64,000 nucleotides of DNA from Gammaproteobacteria bacterium (GCA_013816845.1 JACDDU010000001.1:186001-250000), one strand, 5' to 3'. Numbered from the stretch's first letter, positions 46,786 to 56,843 are shown. Notes: a model not told the origin generated them from the sequence alone. Translations and numbers: made by a program.

Positions 46786-47152
46786 TCAACAGTGCAGCAA
46801 CGACCCGTCGGTTTTCAGAAGTTAATGCATTGAAAGTGCGGCAAGCAGCAAGGGTGTCCATCACTTCAACCCCGATTCCTTGGTTAATTAAATGCCCATA
46901 AAGTTTCATATTAATAAATTCAAATTTTTCGCCCGTGCCAATCAATAAGACATCTGGATTCATGGCGGGAATCAGGTCAAAATCTTCTTTTTTTAAATCA
47001 GACAAAGTTTGCGGTGACCAAGGGTCGACCAATTCAGTGGCTGAGAGAATAACGCTTTGGTGGTGTTTCACTTGGTTGATGGTCAGCTCACCCGGTCGAT
47101 ATGATTTAATTTGAAATTGTGCTGCATTGTTATCTTCAGTCAGTGTTGTCAT
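46778..47152 (-). CDS. Mth938-like domain protein (DUF498)
   Basis: A 124-residue protein of the Mth938/Xcc1710/NDUFAF3 family: IKSYRPGELTINQVKHHQSVIL, MNPDVLLIGTGEKFEF and GIGVEVMDTLAACRTFNALTSENRRVVAALLI are characteristic. Its eukaryotic relative helps complex I assembly; the bacterial role is undefined. It converges with corB, overlapping by 8 bases. ATG 47152 is used, with a TTG immediately before it. Confidence 0.85.
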   Translation of the reverse strand: MTTLTEDNNAAQFQIKSYRPGELTINQVKHHQSVILSATELVDPWSPQTLSDLKKEDFDLIPAMNPDVLLIGTGEKFEFINMKLYGHLINQGIGVEVMDTLAACRTFNALTSENRRVVAALLIK

Positions 47153-47260
47153 CAATTTTTCTCTAATTGCTTAGAATATTGCTTTAAATTTTAAAGCAGG
47201 GCATCCTACTTTTACTATAAAAATAAAGATAAGTAAAAAATAACGCTTGGAGAGACTAAG

Positions 47261-48463
47261 ATGAGCAAAACTTTACAAGAAGAAATCAATATAAATCTAA
47301 GTCCCAGAAAAATAGCATCTCAACATTTAACTTATCCGCTTTCTGTGAAATTATGGTTTACCAAAAAACTTACCAAAGAACAGCAAAATTGGTTACGCTG
47401 CTTCGTGTTAAAGAATTGGGAATTAAATCCTGATGCTGATTATTTTGAATATTTTAAGACGAATCAAGAAAAATTAAAAGTTGCTCAAGAAAAAGTAGGG
47501 GCGATGAATGACAAGCAGGCAAATTGGCTTGGCTCCGTGGATTTAAAGCAAAATCCAGATTTCTTTGAAGCTATCAAAAATCTCATGATTCAGGAATGGT
47601 TGGAAGCTAACACTAATAAAAATCGTAGAGAAGTCAGCAGAACATTGACAGAAATGCTGAATCGATTAAGCGATATGAAAAAAGAAAGAGAAAGGAATGC
47701 TATTCCTGCACTGGATCAGGAATTAGCTGAGATAGAAAAGCAAAAGAAAAGTTTAATAGAAAGTTTAAAAGTTCCCCCCAAAATTGTATTGTCAGAAGAG
47801 AAAGATCATGACAATACAGAAAATTGTTGTAATGAAATCCGTGCAGCGATTATCAATCATCTGAAACAGTTACAAGATCTTACCCAAGTCAATGTAAATT
47901 TAGCTTGTGAGCAAATTAAATCGGATCAAAAAGAAGTACAGCCTTTAACCCCAAATGACTCGTTAACCCAAGCATATTTAGCAATCAGCGAATATCAAAT
48001 GCAGAAAGCTGATGTGGAATTAAAAACAAAAATTGATAATTTACTTATTTCTATTTTTACGTTACAAACATTAGAGAATAGTATTTCTAATGGTTATATC
48101 AGTAATTTATTTCAGAAAGATTTAATTAATTATATTAATTTCCGTAAAGAACAAGATGGACGGAGTTCAGGCTATTTAGATTACATCTATAGCATGATGG
48201 GTTCTGCTATGCGTTTCCATTTTTTTTCAACACCCACTTCTTTTAAAAATGGGGACGAAGCAACGGCTGCTTTTGAAGCCGCACAGCGTGATCCTCTTTT
48301 AATGGAAATGATTGAGCGGTATAAACTTTGCAATCAAACGTTACAACCCCTTGTTCCTTATCTCTTCAGAGAGGCCAAACTTAAACCACCCTTGCAAACT
48401 GTCGAACAAGCGAGTGAGACGCCTGGTTGGATAAACTACCTTAGTCGGGGATATTTAGGATAG
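47261..48463 (+). CDS. Unknown coiled-coil protein with internal duplication
   Basis: A 400-residue soluble protein without signal peptide or recognised domain. An N-terminal motif occurs twice: EQQNWLRCFVLKNWELNPDADYFEYF near residue 40 and KQANWLGSVDLKQNPDFFEAI near residue 83, spaced by about 43 residues. A coiled coil follows (DMKKERERNAI through KQKKSLIESL), and the C-terminal half is helical. GGAGA precedes ATG 47261. Such proteins are common among secreted effectors of Legionellales, but no motif here proves that. Confidence 0.65.
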   Translation: MSKTLQEEININLSPRKIASQHLTYPLSVKLWFTKKLTKEQQNWLRCFVLKNWELNPDADYFEYFKTNQEKLKVAQEKVGAMNDKQANWLGSVDLKQNPDFFEAIKNLMIQEWLEANTNKNRREVSRTLTEMLNRLSDMKKERERNAIPALDQELAEIEKQKKSLIESLKVPPKIVLSEEKDHDNTENCCNEIRAAIINHLKQLQDLTQVNVNLACEQIKSDQKEVQPLTPNDSLTQAYLAISEYQMQKADVELKTKIDNLLISIFTLQTLENSISNGYISNLFQKDLINYINFRKEQDGRSSGYLDYIYSMMGSAMRFHFFSTPTSFKNGDEATAAFEAAQRDPLLMEMIERYKLCNQTLQPLVPYLFREAKLKPPLQTVEQASETPGWINYLSRGYLG

Positions 48464-48552
48464 GGTCTGTTCAACTGGCGTTCAACCGCATTGACACTTA
48501 TCCTCACCATGCTATGGTTATTCGACCTTCTCAGTTGTTCAGGAGTAAGACA

Positions 48553-48846
48553 ATGACTCAGCCCTTGCATCGACCTTATAAAAGTGTTGCTGTTGCACTT
48601 ATTTTTTGCGTTTTGCTGGGACCCGTAGGCTTGTTGTATGCTTCCTTCTGGGGCGGATTGGTCATGATGATAATTGGGGTCATTGTGGTCAGCTCGAAGT
48701 TATATTTTTGTATCTTATTATTTTGGATGAGCTGTTGTCTTTGGGGTGTTGCGGCTGCGGAATCCTTTAATCGAAAAAATTATCAAGCATCGATTGCTCA
48801 TCAAGAAAGGATTTATGGAAAAACACATTATTCGTCGGCAGCTTAA
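48553..48846 (+). CDS. Small inner-membrane protein of unknown function
   Basis: A 97-residue protein with two to three hydrophobic segments (SVAVALIFCVLLGPVGLLYA, GLVMMIIGVIVVSSKLYFCILLFWMSCCLW). ATG 48553 is chosen because AGGAG lies 8 bases in front. The frame overlaps the recJ start by 32 bases, so the two are likely translated together. Confidence 0.65.
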   Translation: MTQPLHRPYKSVAVALIFCVLLGPVGLLYASFWGGLVMMIIGVIVVSSKLYFCILLFWMSCCLWGVAAAESFNRKNYQASIAHQERIYGKTHYSSAA

Positions 48847-50542
48847 AGAAGAAGCTGAAAGTAAACTGCATGAAGTCCATCCGTTATTAAGACAACTTTA
48901 TTCTTCTAGAAAATTAAATGATCCCATCCAGTTGGATCGTCAACTGATGCGTTTGCTACCTTTTGAAAGTTTACTGGGTATCGATACAGCCGTTAAAATT
49001 TTAGCCCTCGCTGTAACTGCCAATAAAAAGCTACTGGTGGTAGGAGATTTTGATGCAGATGGTGCAACCAGTACAGCAGTTGCAGTTCGCGCTTTAAAAA
49101 GTTTTGGTGCAGAACACGTAACTTATCTTGTTCCTAATCGTTTTTCTTATGGTTATGGTTTAACAAAAGAATTAGTTGAAAGTATTACCGACCTTCCGCA
49201 CATCATTTTAACGGTGGATAACGGTATTGCAAATCATGCAGGCGTCGATGCAGCTAATGAACGGGGCATTGAAGTTGTAATCACTGATCATCATTTGCAA
49301 GGTTTAACACTTCCCGCAGCTGCAGCAATTGTAAATCCAAATCAAGCAGCAGATCCTTTTATTAGTAAAAATTTAGCCGGGGTCGGCGTTGTTTTTTATG
49401 TCATGTTAGCGTTACGTCGTTATTTAGTAGAGATAAAATGGTTCGAAACAAGAAAAATAGCACCGCCTAATATGGCGCGTTTGCTAGATTTGGTGGCACT
49501 AGGCACCGTTGCAGATTTGGTTCCGCTTGATCACAACAATCGCATTCTTGTTCATCAAGGTTTGCAACGGATTCGGGCGGGATTGTGTGTGCCAGGTATT
49601 GTAGCCTTGCTGGAATGTTCTAATCGGGATTTTACCCGTGTCACAGCGAGTGACTTAGGTTTTGTGGTGGCGTCACGACTGAATGCTGCAGGTCGGTTAG
49701 ATGATATGTCGCAAGGTATTGAATGCCTGCTATGTGATGACTCACTGATTGCTCGACAATATGCGCGCAAACTCGATCAGCTTAATCATGAGCGTCGCGA
49801 AATTGAAGTCGATATGCAAACGCAAGCGATGCATGCTTTAGAAAAATTAAGTTCGAAATTAAAAGGTGAATTACCTAAGGGTTTATGTTTGTATGATGAG
49901 TCCTGGCATCAAGGTGTGATTGGTATTTTAGCTGCGCGCATCAAAGAAAAATTTCATCGCCCAGTCATTGTCATGGCGCCTGGCCAACATGGGGAGTTAA
50001 AAGGGTCAGCACGCTCCATTCCCGGATTTCATATGCGCGATGCTTTTGCAGTCATTGATGCGCAGTATCCTCGCCTTATAAAGAAATTTGGTGGGCATGC
50101 GATGGCTGCGGGACTTACCATCGATCAAACGTCATACGCACAATTTGCTGAAATTTTTTCTGTAACAGTTGCAGATCTGATTGCGGAAGAAGATTTGCAA
50201 CATTCAATTTTAAGCGATGGAGAACTTGCTCTCAATTATTTAAACCTTGAGACAGCGCATTTGTTACGTGAAGCAGGGCCTTGGGGGCAAGCTTTCCCTG
50301 AACCGTTATTTGATGATGCTTTTCAACTGGTTGAACAACGCATCGTAGCTGATAAACATTTAAAACTAATTTTAGGGAAGGAAGATAAGTTGATTGATGC
50401 CATGGCTTTTTTTGTTGATATAAAACAATGGCCAAACCATCGATGTCAACGCGTACAAGCCGCTTATCGATTAGATGTAAATGAATACCGTGGCAAGAAA
50501 AATTTACAACTGATCATTGAGCACTTGTTACCCCTTTCATAG
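48815..50542 (+). CDS. recJ: Single-stranded-DNA-specific exonuclease RecJ
   Basis: 5'-3' nuclease of the DHH family for recombination and repair. Motifs: VVGDFDADGATSTAVAVRAL (motif I), LTVDNGIANHAGVDAAN, VVITDHHLQGL (DHH) and NPNQAAD, VALGTVADLVPL, then DHHA1 with KKFGGHAMAAGLTI and the C-terminal OB domain. The length of 575 residues is normal. ATG 48815 is preferred over the open frame to 48746 because AAAGGA precedes it and MEKHIIRRQ resembles other RecJ N-termini. Confidence 0.95.
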   Translation: MEKHIIRRQLKEEAESKLHEVHPLLRQLYSSRKLNDPIQLDRQLMRLLPFESLLGIDTAVKILALAVTANKKLLVVGDFDADGATSTAVAVRALKSFGAEHVTYLVPNRFSYGYGLTKELVESITDLPHIILTVDNGIANHAGVDAANERGIEVVITDHHLQGLTLPAAAAIVNPNQAADPFISKNLAGVGVVFYVMLALRRYLVEIKWFETRKIAPPNMARLLDLVALGTVADLVPLDHNNRILVHQGLQRIRAGLCVPGIVALLECSNRDFTRVTASDLGFVVASRLNAAGRLDDMSQGIECLLCDDSLIARQYARKLDQLNHERREIEVDMQTQAMHALEKLSSKLKGELPKGLCLYDESWHQGVIGILAARIKEKFHRPVIVMAPGQHGELKGSARSIPGFHMRDAFAVIDAQYPRLIKKFGGHAMAAGLTIDQTSYAQFAEIFSVTVADLIAEEDLQHSILSDGELALNYLNLETAHLLREAGPWGQAFPEPLFDDAFQLVEQRIVADKHLKLILGKEDKLIDAMAFFVDIKQWPNHRCQRVQAAYRLDVNEYRGKKNLQLIIEHLLPLS

Positions 50543-50587
50543 CTGCTATAATTGCATTCGCTTTTTGAATACTATGAGGAATGTGTT

Positions 50588-51067
50588 ATGAAATTGAGTG
50601 CCAATTTAGTTGGAATGGCTTTACCGTTGTTAGCAATTTGTGCAGCGCCATCCTTAGTTACAGCGCAAGCCAATAACTTTATCCAGTCCATTCAAGTCGT
50701 CAATTTACTTGCTAACACAACACTTCCCGATCCTGGCATGACACCTACCACGATTATTGTAAAATATTATAACAATGCAAGTTATCCTTGTTGGGTTTCT
50801 ACCCTATCTTATCAACAAGACACAGCTATCCATGCGGGTCCAACGCAAGGCTGCGTGACCAAAGTGAATATGGTTGAAATTACTCCACTTTTAGTGGGAG
50901 AAAAATTACGAACTTATCAAGGTCCAGTACAAGTTCAAGTCGACACTTCGAAGTATGCAAGTCAAATTACGGTGGTGCAAAACCAAGCGCCCGTGTTCGA
51001 TCCATCTAATGGCTTAATTGTGACACCAGGAACCATCAAAGCTAAAGTTCAGGCACAATTTAAGTAA
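50588..51067 (+). CDS. Periplasmic protein of unknown function
   Basis: A 159-residue protein with a clear signal peptide (MKLSANLVGMALPLLAICA, cleavage likely after TAQA). The mature part is a beta-rich domain with two Cys (SYPCWVSTLSY and QGCVTKVNM) that could form a disulfide. No known family recognised. GAGGA stands 7 bases before ATG 50588. Confidence 0.7.
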   Translation: MKLSANLVGMALPLLAICAAPSLVTAQANNFIQSIQVVNLLANTTLPDPGMTPTTIIVKYYNNASYPCWVSTLSYQQDTAIHAGPTQGCVTKVNMVEITPLLVGEKLRTYQGPVQVQVDTSKYASQITVVQNQAPVFDPSNGLIVTPGTIKAKVQAQFK

Positions 51068-51611
51068 CATGATGAGCTAGGTAAAAGGTATGCTGATTTT
51101 AAACGATTATTGTTTAAAGTTTCTTTCGGTTTACTAAGCAAAAAAATGGCATGACCGGCTAGACTTTCGATTGAAGAGTCAGGTCATGCTGTTTGAAACT
51201 TGCAGTCTTGCAGCTTTTGAGATTGTATCTTCACAAATTTTAATCTAGTTTATCTCTTTTTAATTTACGCAGCCCATACCCATCAGTACAAGGGTAACCA
51301 AACTGTATGTTGATTAAATGTTTTAATCCGTTTGTGATTTATCAAATTATTCAATTTAAAATTAGTAAAACAAATCTTAGCCGAATGGGTAAAGTGATTT
51401 AGCACCGGTGCAAAAAATAAATCATTAGACAAGCATTAAAATGATTTTATTTTTCGTAAAGTTTTAGTAGGTGTCGTCATGCAAAGTATCTTTCTCAGGT
51501 TTAACATTTTTAATCACTGCATACTAACTACTCTCATTGTCAAATTGATCTTGCTATTGGAAATTGAATAAGGCAGATTGATTTTTTCATTTATTAGTTA
51601 AGGAAAGACTG
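51068..51611. other. Non-coding spacer before the VWA-domain gene
   Basis: This 544-base AT-rich stretch has no convincing gene. A 30-codon frame at 51479-51571 starting MQSIFLRFNIF is unsupported. It contains one hairpin (51149-51189). A promoter for the downstream gene probably lies in its 3' half, but none can be named firmly. Confidence 0.5.
51149..51189. other. Hairpin GCATGACC/GGTCATGC
   Basis: Eight-base perfect arms at 51149-51156 and 51182-51189, with an inner GACT/AGTC pairing. A run of A precedes the left arm, so on the minus strand it would resemble a terminator, although no minus-strand gene is nearby; it may still end the periplasmic-protein transcript. Confidence 0.35.
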
Positions 51612-53312
51612 ATGAATAAGTATATTTTTGAAAATGGGGTCATGAAGATTAATCCCGAATTCAAAGCGCAACAAGTCAACCAAGGTCAACCTTCTACAAC
51701 CAATCCGAATGCGTTAGCGATCGTCTCTTCTATGGACGATGTGCTGGTTGCATCCGAACAGCAAAAACGTTTGACACAAAGACCCATCCAGCTTTCTGAC
51801 GCAACAACATCATCCATTGATATTATGCAAAGTTCAGATTTTACCAATAAATTTCAAGTGGGACAGATGCAAAGTGGAGACTGTATCGATGGAATCTCTA
51901 AAATATTTTCCCAATATGAAGTGCCACTCGGTCTAGTAAACAAACTCTTAACCCTGTCACAAATGGGTTATAAATTAAATTTTATCGTCGATGATAGTGG
52001 TTCAATGGGTCAGCCTTCAAATATTACAGTGGCTGAAGCTTGTCCCCATCTCAAGATGCGATTGCAAAATCAAGGCCGACCGCTAAATAGCCCCCTTAGT
52101 CGTTGGGAAGAAGCTGAAGATCGCATCCATATAATGATGGATATGTTAGCTTTTATTCCGAGTAAAACAGTTACCGTTTCATTTTTAAATCGACCTACTT
52201 CGATTATTTTGGAACATCAAGGCAATTCACCTGCTGAATTCGCACGCATGGCGCATCAAAGACTCGACGCAGAATTTCAACAAGCACCCTATGGTTTAAC
52301 ACCGCTTTATAAAAAATTGTCGGAATCATTAGCGCAGTCGACGGGTAATACCATGTATTATGTTTACTCCGATGGCATTCCTTCCGATGGATGGCGGCTT
52401 AATCAACAGGGTATGCGTGAAATTGTTAACAATGTTCCGACTGACCAGGCGATTCAACAAATTTCAGAATTGATTATCACGCGTGCCAATCCGCAAATGA
52501 ATCCCATCACGCTCAATAGTTGCAGTAATAACGATGCAGAAGTCGCATGGCTGAAAAAAGTTGATGAAGATGCCCCCTTCACTGCTGAGATTGATAATTT
52601 TAAAGCTGAAATGCAAGAAGTTCAAAATGATCAAGGTCAAGCATTCCCCTTTAGTCGAGGATTTTGGTTGCTTTGTCAACTTGCGGCATCGATTAATCGT
52701 GATGATTTAGATGCGATGGATGAATCCAAGCCTTTTTCGAAATTAACTTTAGATAACATGATGGGACGTAAGTTGTCCGCGGAAGATTATGGGCATTACT
52801 TTAGGTTTTATCCGCGTGCTCAACAATATCAACAGTATTATAACGAGCTTGCCAGAGGAGATCGCACAACTAATCAAATTTTAGGAAATAATAATTCAAA
52901 CGTTCCTAATCAGACGATGGGTTACCCCAGTGCACCGATGCCTAATAACAGCAATCCTATGTCTGGCTATAATAATTCTGCGCAGTCATTCAATCCAAAC
53001 CCAATGCAGCAGGGGATGAATAACGGCAGTCAGCCCTATCCGGGTAGCGCTCAACCGCCATACAATAACATGCCACCTCAAAGTCAGGCCGGTTATAACA
53101 ATCAAGGCTATAACAACAATCCTGCAACGATGTTTAATAACAACAACAGACCTGCAACTAACCCCATGCAAACGCCCGGGTTCGGCAATAATCCTGCATT
53201 GATGTTTAACAACAATCCTGCAAATTTTAATAATAATTCTGCTGCACCTGGCAATAATAACAATAACACGGCACCCGGTTACTACCCGCCCATGCCTGGT
53301 TATGGTCGTTAG
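51612..53312 (+). CDS. VWA-domain protein with Asn/Gln/Pro-rich C-terminal tail
   Basis: A 566-residue protein without signal peptide. The central VWA fold has a complete MIDAS: D127-x-S129-x-S131 in FIVDDSGSMG, T230 in YGLTPLYK and D254 in VYSDGIPSDG, so metal-dependent ligand binding is likely. From about residue 425 the chain is low complexity, dominated by Asn, Pro, Gln and Gly in repeated phrases such as NPMQQGMNNG, YNNQGYNNNPA and FNNNNRPA. This architecture is unusual in bacteria and resembles host-like adaptor proteins. AAGGAAAGA precedes ATG 51612. Effector status is inference. Confidence 0.7.
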   Translation: MNKYIFENGVMKINPEFKAQQVNQGQPSTTNPNALAIVSSMDDVLVASEQQKRLTQRPIQLSDATTSSIDIMQSSDFTNKFQVGQMQSGDCIDGISKIFSQYEVPLGLVNKLLTLSQMGYKLNFIVDDSGSMGQPSNITVAEACPHLKMRLQNQGRPLNSPLSRWEEAEDRIHIMMDMLAFIPSKTVTVSFLNRPTSIILEHQGNSPAEFARMAHQRLDAEFQQAPYGLTPLYKKLSESLAQSTGNTMYYVYSDGIPSDGWRLNQQGMREIVNNVPTDQAIQQISELIITRANPQMNPITLNSCSNNDAEVAWLKKVDEDAPFTAEIDNFKAEMQEVQNDQGQAFPFSRGFWLLCQLAASINRDDLDAMDESKPFSKLTLDNMMGRKLSAEDYGHYFRFYPRAQQYQQYYNELARGDRTTNQILGNNNSNVPNQTMGYPSAPMPNNSNPMSGYNNSAQSFNPNPMQQGMNNGSQPYPGSAQPPYNNMPPQSQAGYNNQGYNNNPATMFNNNNRPATNPMQTPGFGNNPALMFNNNPANFNNNSAAPGNNNNNTAPGYYPPMPGYGR

Positions 53313-53331
53313 TTAATTGTTAAAATGTCGT

Positions 53332-53358
53332 AAGCGCCTCATTTAGATGAGGCCGCTT
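53332..53358 (+). terminator. Hairpin after the VWA-domain gene
   Basis: AAGCG-CCTCAT (53332-53342) pairs with ATGAGG-c-CGCTT (53347-53358) around a TTAG loop with one bulged base. It lies 20 bases after the stop. There is no T-run, so Rho independence is uncertain. Confidence 0.5.
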
Positions 53359-53552
53359 GCGGATTGATTCCAGCTGAATATATAAAAGAACCCCCTCAGC
53401 TCATTTCTAAATCCAGCAAAATGTTCATAAAGTTAAGGAGTTAAAATTCTATTTTGCAAATTGATGCATTTTGAGTTAATCAAAAAATTAACTTTAAGAC
53501 GGTGTTAAGTTTTAGTGTTTATAGTGATATTTAACTAGAGGTGACACCAATT

Positions 53553-54758
53553 ATGCATCGTAAAAATAATTTATCGAATGAAGCCATTCTGTGGGAAACT
53601 TGTGAAGGTTTGCTGGAAGATGCCGACTCTATTGCTGTAGTAGATAATATTATTAAATATAAAAGTTTTTTTATTGATTTAAAAAACAAAAGATTTAACA
53701 GTAAAACATTTGAGGGTAAAGATCAGTTTTTAAGATTTAAAGAGGAATTTGCGAATCTAGAGTGCAATATTTCAGATGAAATTTCTGAAGCGTTCGACCA
53801 AGCATTGGCAGCAGTTGTCGATTCAACAGATAATACCCTGGCTGAAGCCCGTAAAAAATTAGTCAGTATTTTGTCAAATCATGCAAAAATTAAAAGTTTT
53901 TTCCTGGAGCATTTCTCTCCTTTGTTTAGTTTTCTAGATCAGTATTTGCCACAAAATCATCCTATCGTCATACATCATCATAATCTTGCACTGGCATCTC
54001 CAGAAATAAAGGAACAGACAAGTCGTCAAGATGAATTGATTAATATTAATAATGAAAATTGCGAAATAGTTAAGAAAAAGCGTATCCAGCCAGCTAATGA
54101 TTTGCTGCAAATTCATCCTCATAGCGATACAAAATTGACTGAGTTTAAAAATGAATTACGTATTTTAACGAAACAAGCCACAACCTTTCCTGTTGATTCA
54201 AATCAAATTAAACAAGATATACAAAACATTGAACGTTATTTACTATTGATTGAAAAAGCAATTCGAAATAAAGTTTATGAAATGTCATTTATAAATAAAT
54301 CAGATCAGTTAGCTTGGGAAGCTCAACGAGATTATTTGGCTTCTTTACGTACTTTGCAAAGCGAAGCCAAGGCATTACAAAGAGAAACTATCGCTAAAAA
54401 GAGGGTTCTTGATTTAGAAGTTATCATTATCAATAAAGATTGGAATGTTAAGTGGCAATTCTTTTCTCATTCAATTGTTATAAATAAAAATACAAGCCCT
54501 AAAAAGTTTCCGACTGAAGTCTATAAGCAATTAGAGTGTATCCACCAAGCAAAAAATGGCACTATACCCTGGTCTACCGCGCAAGTGATGATAAAAAATA
54601 TTGGTGCACGGGCAAGTCGTCAACAAGCCAGTTTTATTGGCAGCATTTTTTCCATGACACGTTCAATTAACACCATACTTTATTACAATCGTTTTAGAGA
54701 CGCCAAGAAACAAGATTTAATCGTCCCTTTAAAATTGGCTAAATTCCCAAAAAAATAG
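53553..54758 (+). CDS. Unknown helical protein
   Basis: A 401-residue protein rich in Lys, Glu, Ile and Asn with predicted helices and coiled-coil segments around residues 200-300 (IKQDIQNIERYLLLIEKAI, LRTLQSEAKALQRETIAKK). No signal peptide or transmembrane segment. ATG 53553 is preferred to GTG 53541, with AGAGGTG about 9 bases before. No recognised family. Confidence 0.6.
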   Translation: MHRKNNLSNEAILWETCEGLLEDADSIAVVDNIIKYKSFFIDLKNKRFNSKTFEGKDQFLRFKEEFANLECNISDEISEAFDQALAAVVDSTDNTLAEARKKLVSILSNHAKIKSFFLEHFSPLFSFLDQYLPQNHPIVIHHHNLALASPEIKEQTSRQDELININNENCEIVKKKRIQPANDLLQIHPHSDTKLTEFKNELRILTKQATTFPVDSNQIKQDIQNIERYLLLIEKAIRNKVYEMSFINKSDQLAWEAQRDYLASLRTLQSEAKALQRETIAKKRVLDLEVIIINKDWNVKWQFFSHSIVINKNTSPKKFPTEVYKQLECIHQAKNGTIPWSTAQVMIKNIGARASRQQASFIGSIFSMTRSINTILYYNRFRDAKKQDLIVPLKLAKFPKK

Positions 54759-54840
54759 TTTTTATTAGTATAATATTTGGGGTTTTTATATTTCTTTAAA
54801 TGCTGCGCGATCCCGGTGCTTTCCATTTTCGCATCGCACA

Positions 54841-55266
54841 TTATGCTATGTTTGATCTTCGATAACGCATGGCAACTACCTTGCCGAAATCTTGGCGAAA
54901 ATTAAATTGCTGATAAAAGGGCATCATTTCAGGCAGGCAAGTTAACTCGAAATTAACAATCCTATCCAACTTGGGGTGCGTTAAAATTGTTTCCATCAGT
55001 AATCGCCCCAATCCTTGCTGTCTATATTTTTCTTCGACCATCACATCAAAAATGTAGGCATATTTAACTTCATCCGTTAACACACGAGCATAGCCCACGA
55101 GCAATTGATTTTGTGTTTCGATAATGCCAATAGAAAGGGAATTATTGAGTAGGGTTATAAAGTCTTCATCAGTCCGACCTTCTGACCACCACATTTTTTT
55201 AAACAAGTCGAATAACTGCTGCAAATGCGGCGGGTTGAATGCTTCAATGAGGGTAAATGCGGTCAT
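54841..55266 (-). CDS. GNAT-family acetyltransferase
   Basis: A 141-residue GNAT protein: YAYIFDVMVEEKYRQQGLGRLLMETIL contains beta-4 and the acetyl-CoA loop R-Q-Q-G-L-G, followed by PEMMPFYQQFNF, as in small aminoglycoside- or amine-type acetyltransferases. The substrate cannot be told. It stands alone in reverse orientation to its neighbours. Confidence 0.85.
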   Translation of the reverse strand: MTAFTLIEAFNPPHLQQLFDLFKKMWWSEGRTDEDFITLLNNSLSIGIIETQNQLLVGYARVLTDEVKYAYIFDVMVEEKYRQQGLGRLLMETILTHPKLDRIVNFELTCLPEMMPFYQQFNFRQDFGKVVAMRYRRSNIA

Positions 55267-55417
55267 TTTTTCATCCTAATATTCAAGTCCTTCTCTCCAT
55301 CTTAATAAGCCCCTTTAGCCCTAGGCAAGTAACATTAAACTTTGAAACCTAGCGTTTTTTCTGCCAACATGCCCGAACTAACTTTTTCGATGTATAAAAT
55401 CAAAGCAAGGATTGTTT

Positions 55418-56527
55418 ATGAAAGTCAAAGCTGCTGTGGCTGAACGCGCTAAATCGCCGCTCAAGATTGAAACTGTTGAGTTACAGGGGCCACGTAAGGG
55501 CGAAGTACTCATCGAAATTAAAGCAACCGGCATCTGTCATACCGATCAATTCACCTTGTCTGGAGAAGATCCAGAGGGTCTATTCCCTGCCATTTTAGGT
55601 CATGAAGGGGCGGGTATTGTGGTTGAGGTTGGTGAGGGCGTCGAAAGTGTCAAAGTTAATGATCACGTTATTCCTTTATATACCCCTGAATGTCGGCAAT
55701 GTGAATATTGCTTGTCACAGAAAACTAACTTGTGCCAAGCCATCCGTACAACCCAAGGAAAAGGGGTTATGCCGGATGGTACCACACGATTTAGCTTAGG
55801 TGGAAAACCGATTTATCACTACATGGGCACTTCCACCTTTGCTAACTATACAGTTGTTCCAGAAATTGCCCTCGCCAAAATTCGGGAAGATGCACCCTTT
55901 GATAAAGTGTGTTATATCGGCTGTGGCGTTACGACGGGGATTGGGGCAGTGATTTATACCGCCAAAGTTCATCCAGGTGCCAACGTCGTCGTGTTCGGTT
56001 TAGGCGGAATTGGGTTGAATGTAATCCAGGGTGCCCGCATGGCTGGGGCAAATCAAATTATTGGTGTTGATATTAATCCTGATCGTAAAGCAACGGCGCA
56101 AAAATTCGGGATGACCCAGTTTGTCAATCCGAATGAAATTCAGGAAGACTTAGTGCCTTATCTCGTTAATTTAACGAAAGGTGGGGCAGATTTTAGCTTT
56201 GAATGCGTAGGCAATGTCAAACTCATGCGTCAGGCGTTAGAGTGTTGTCATAAAGGGTGGGGCGTTTCTGTGATTATTGGCGTAGCAGGTGCAGGCCAAG
56301 AGATTGCAACCCGACCTTTTCAATTAGTAACCGGTCGCAGTTGGCGAGGCTCAGCTTTTGGTGGTGCCCGCGGGCGCACCGATGTCCCTAAAATTGTAGA
56401 TTGGTACATGGAAGGTAAAGTTAATATTGATGATTTAATTACACATGTAATGCCTTTGGAAAAAATAAATGATGCTTTTGATTTAATGGAAAAAGGTAAA
56501 TCAATTCGATCGGTTGTCACATTTTGA
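55418..56527 (+). CDS. frmA: S-(hydroxymethyl)glutathione dehydrogenase (class III alcohol dehydrogenase)
   Basis: Zinc enzyme oxidising the formaldehyde-glutathione adduct to S-formylglutathione, also able to reduce S-nitrosoglutathione. Catalytic zinc ligands are C40 ([10 protein letters not shown]), H62-E63 (LGHEGAG) and C169 (GCGVTTG); structural zinc ligands are C92, C95, C98 and C106 ([15 protein letters not shown]); the nucleotide fold is [18 protein letters not shown]. The 369-residue length and the wording throughout fit class III. ATG 55418 has AAGGA 8 bases in front. No S-formylglutathione hydrolase or frmR is adjacent; the formate dehydrogenase at 6.2 kb could take the final step. 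Confidence 0.94.
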   Translation: MKVKAAVAERAKSPLKIETVELQGPRKGEVLIEIKATGICHTDQFTLSGEDPEGLFPAILGHEGAGIVVEVGEGVESVKVNDHVIPLYTPECRQCEYCLSQKTNLCQAIRTTQGKGVMPDGTTRFSLGGKPIYHYMGTSTFANYTVVPEIALAKIREDAPFDKVCYIGCGVTTGIGAVIYTAKVHPGANVVVFGLGGIGLNVIQGARMAGANQIIGVDINPDRKATAQKFGMTQFVNPNEIQEDLVPYLVNLTKGGADFSFECVGNVKLMRQALECCHKGWGVSVIIGVAGAGQEIATRPFQLVTGRSWRGSAFGGARGRTDVPKIVDWYMEGKVNIDDLITHVMPLEKINDAFDLMEKGKSIRSVVTF

Positions 56528-56552
56528 TTGTAGATTAAAAGAAGGTAAAAAA

Positions 56553-56843
56553 ATGAAAGATGAGAAACAAGACGAGTTAATTAGCAATGCTATTAATAAT
56601 ATAACTGAAAAACTAAGTATTTTAATGCTTGAAGAATTTATTAAGTTACCGCAAACATTACAAATGAATTTAATTTTAATGAAATCTTCACAATTACTTT
56701 TAGCTAATATTATTTGCCATGTTACCGCTGACGAGAGTGAGCTTAGCGAAGTTGTCGAAAAACAAGGTGCTGAAGTGAAAGAGCTAACATTAAATTGCGC
56801 TATAACTGGGTTTAGCGATAAATTTAAAATTCAAAGACATTAA
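56553..56843 (+). CDS. Small unknown protein
   Basis: A 96-residue helical protein with an amphipathic or hydrophobic centre (QMNLILMKSSQLLLANIICHVTA) and a short C-terminal tail. It starts 25 bases after the dehydrogenase with GAAGG in front of ATG 56553, so it may share its transcript. No family recognised. Confidence 0.55.
   Translation: MKDEKQDELISNAINNITEKLSILMLEEFIKLPQTLQMNLILMKSSQLLLANIICHVTADESELSEVVEKQGAEVKELTLNCAITGFSDKFKIQRH

Noticed and set aside
51479-51571. 30-codon frame before the VWA gene
   Set aside because: Too short, poor ribosome site and no recognisable content.
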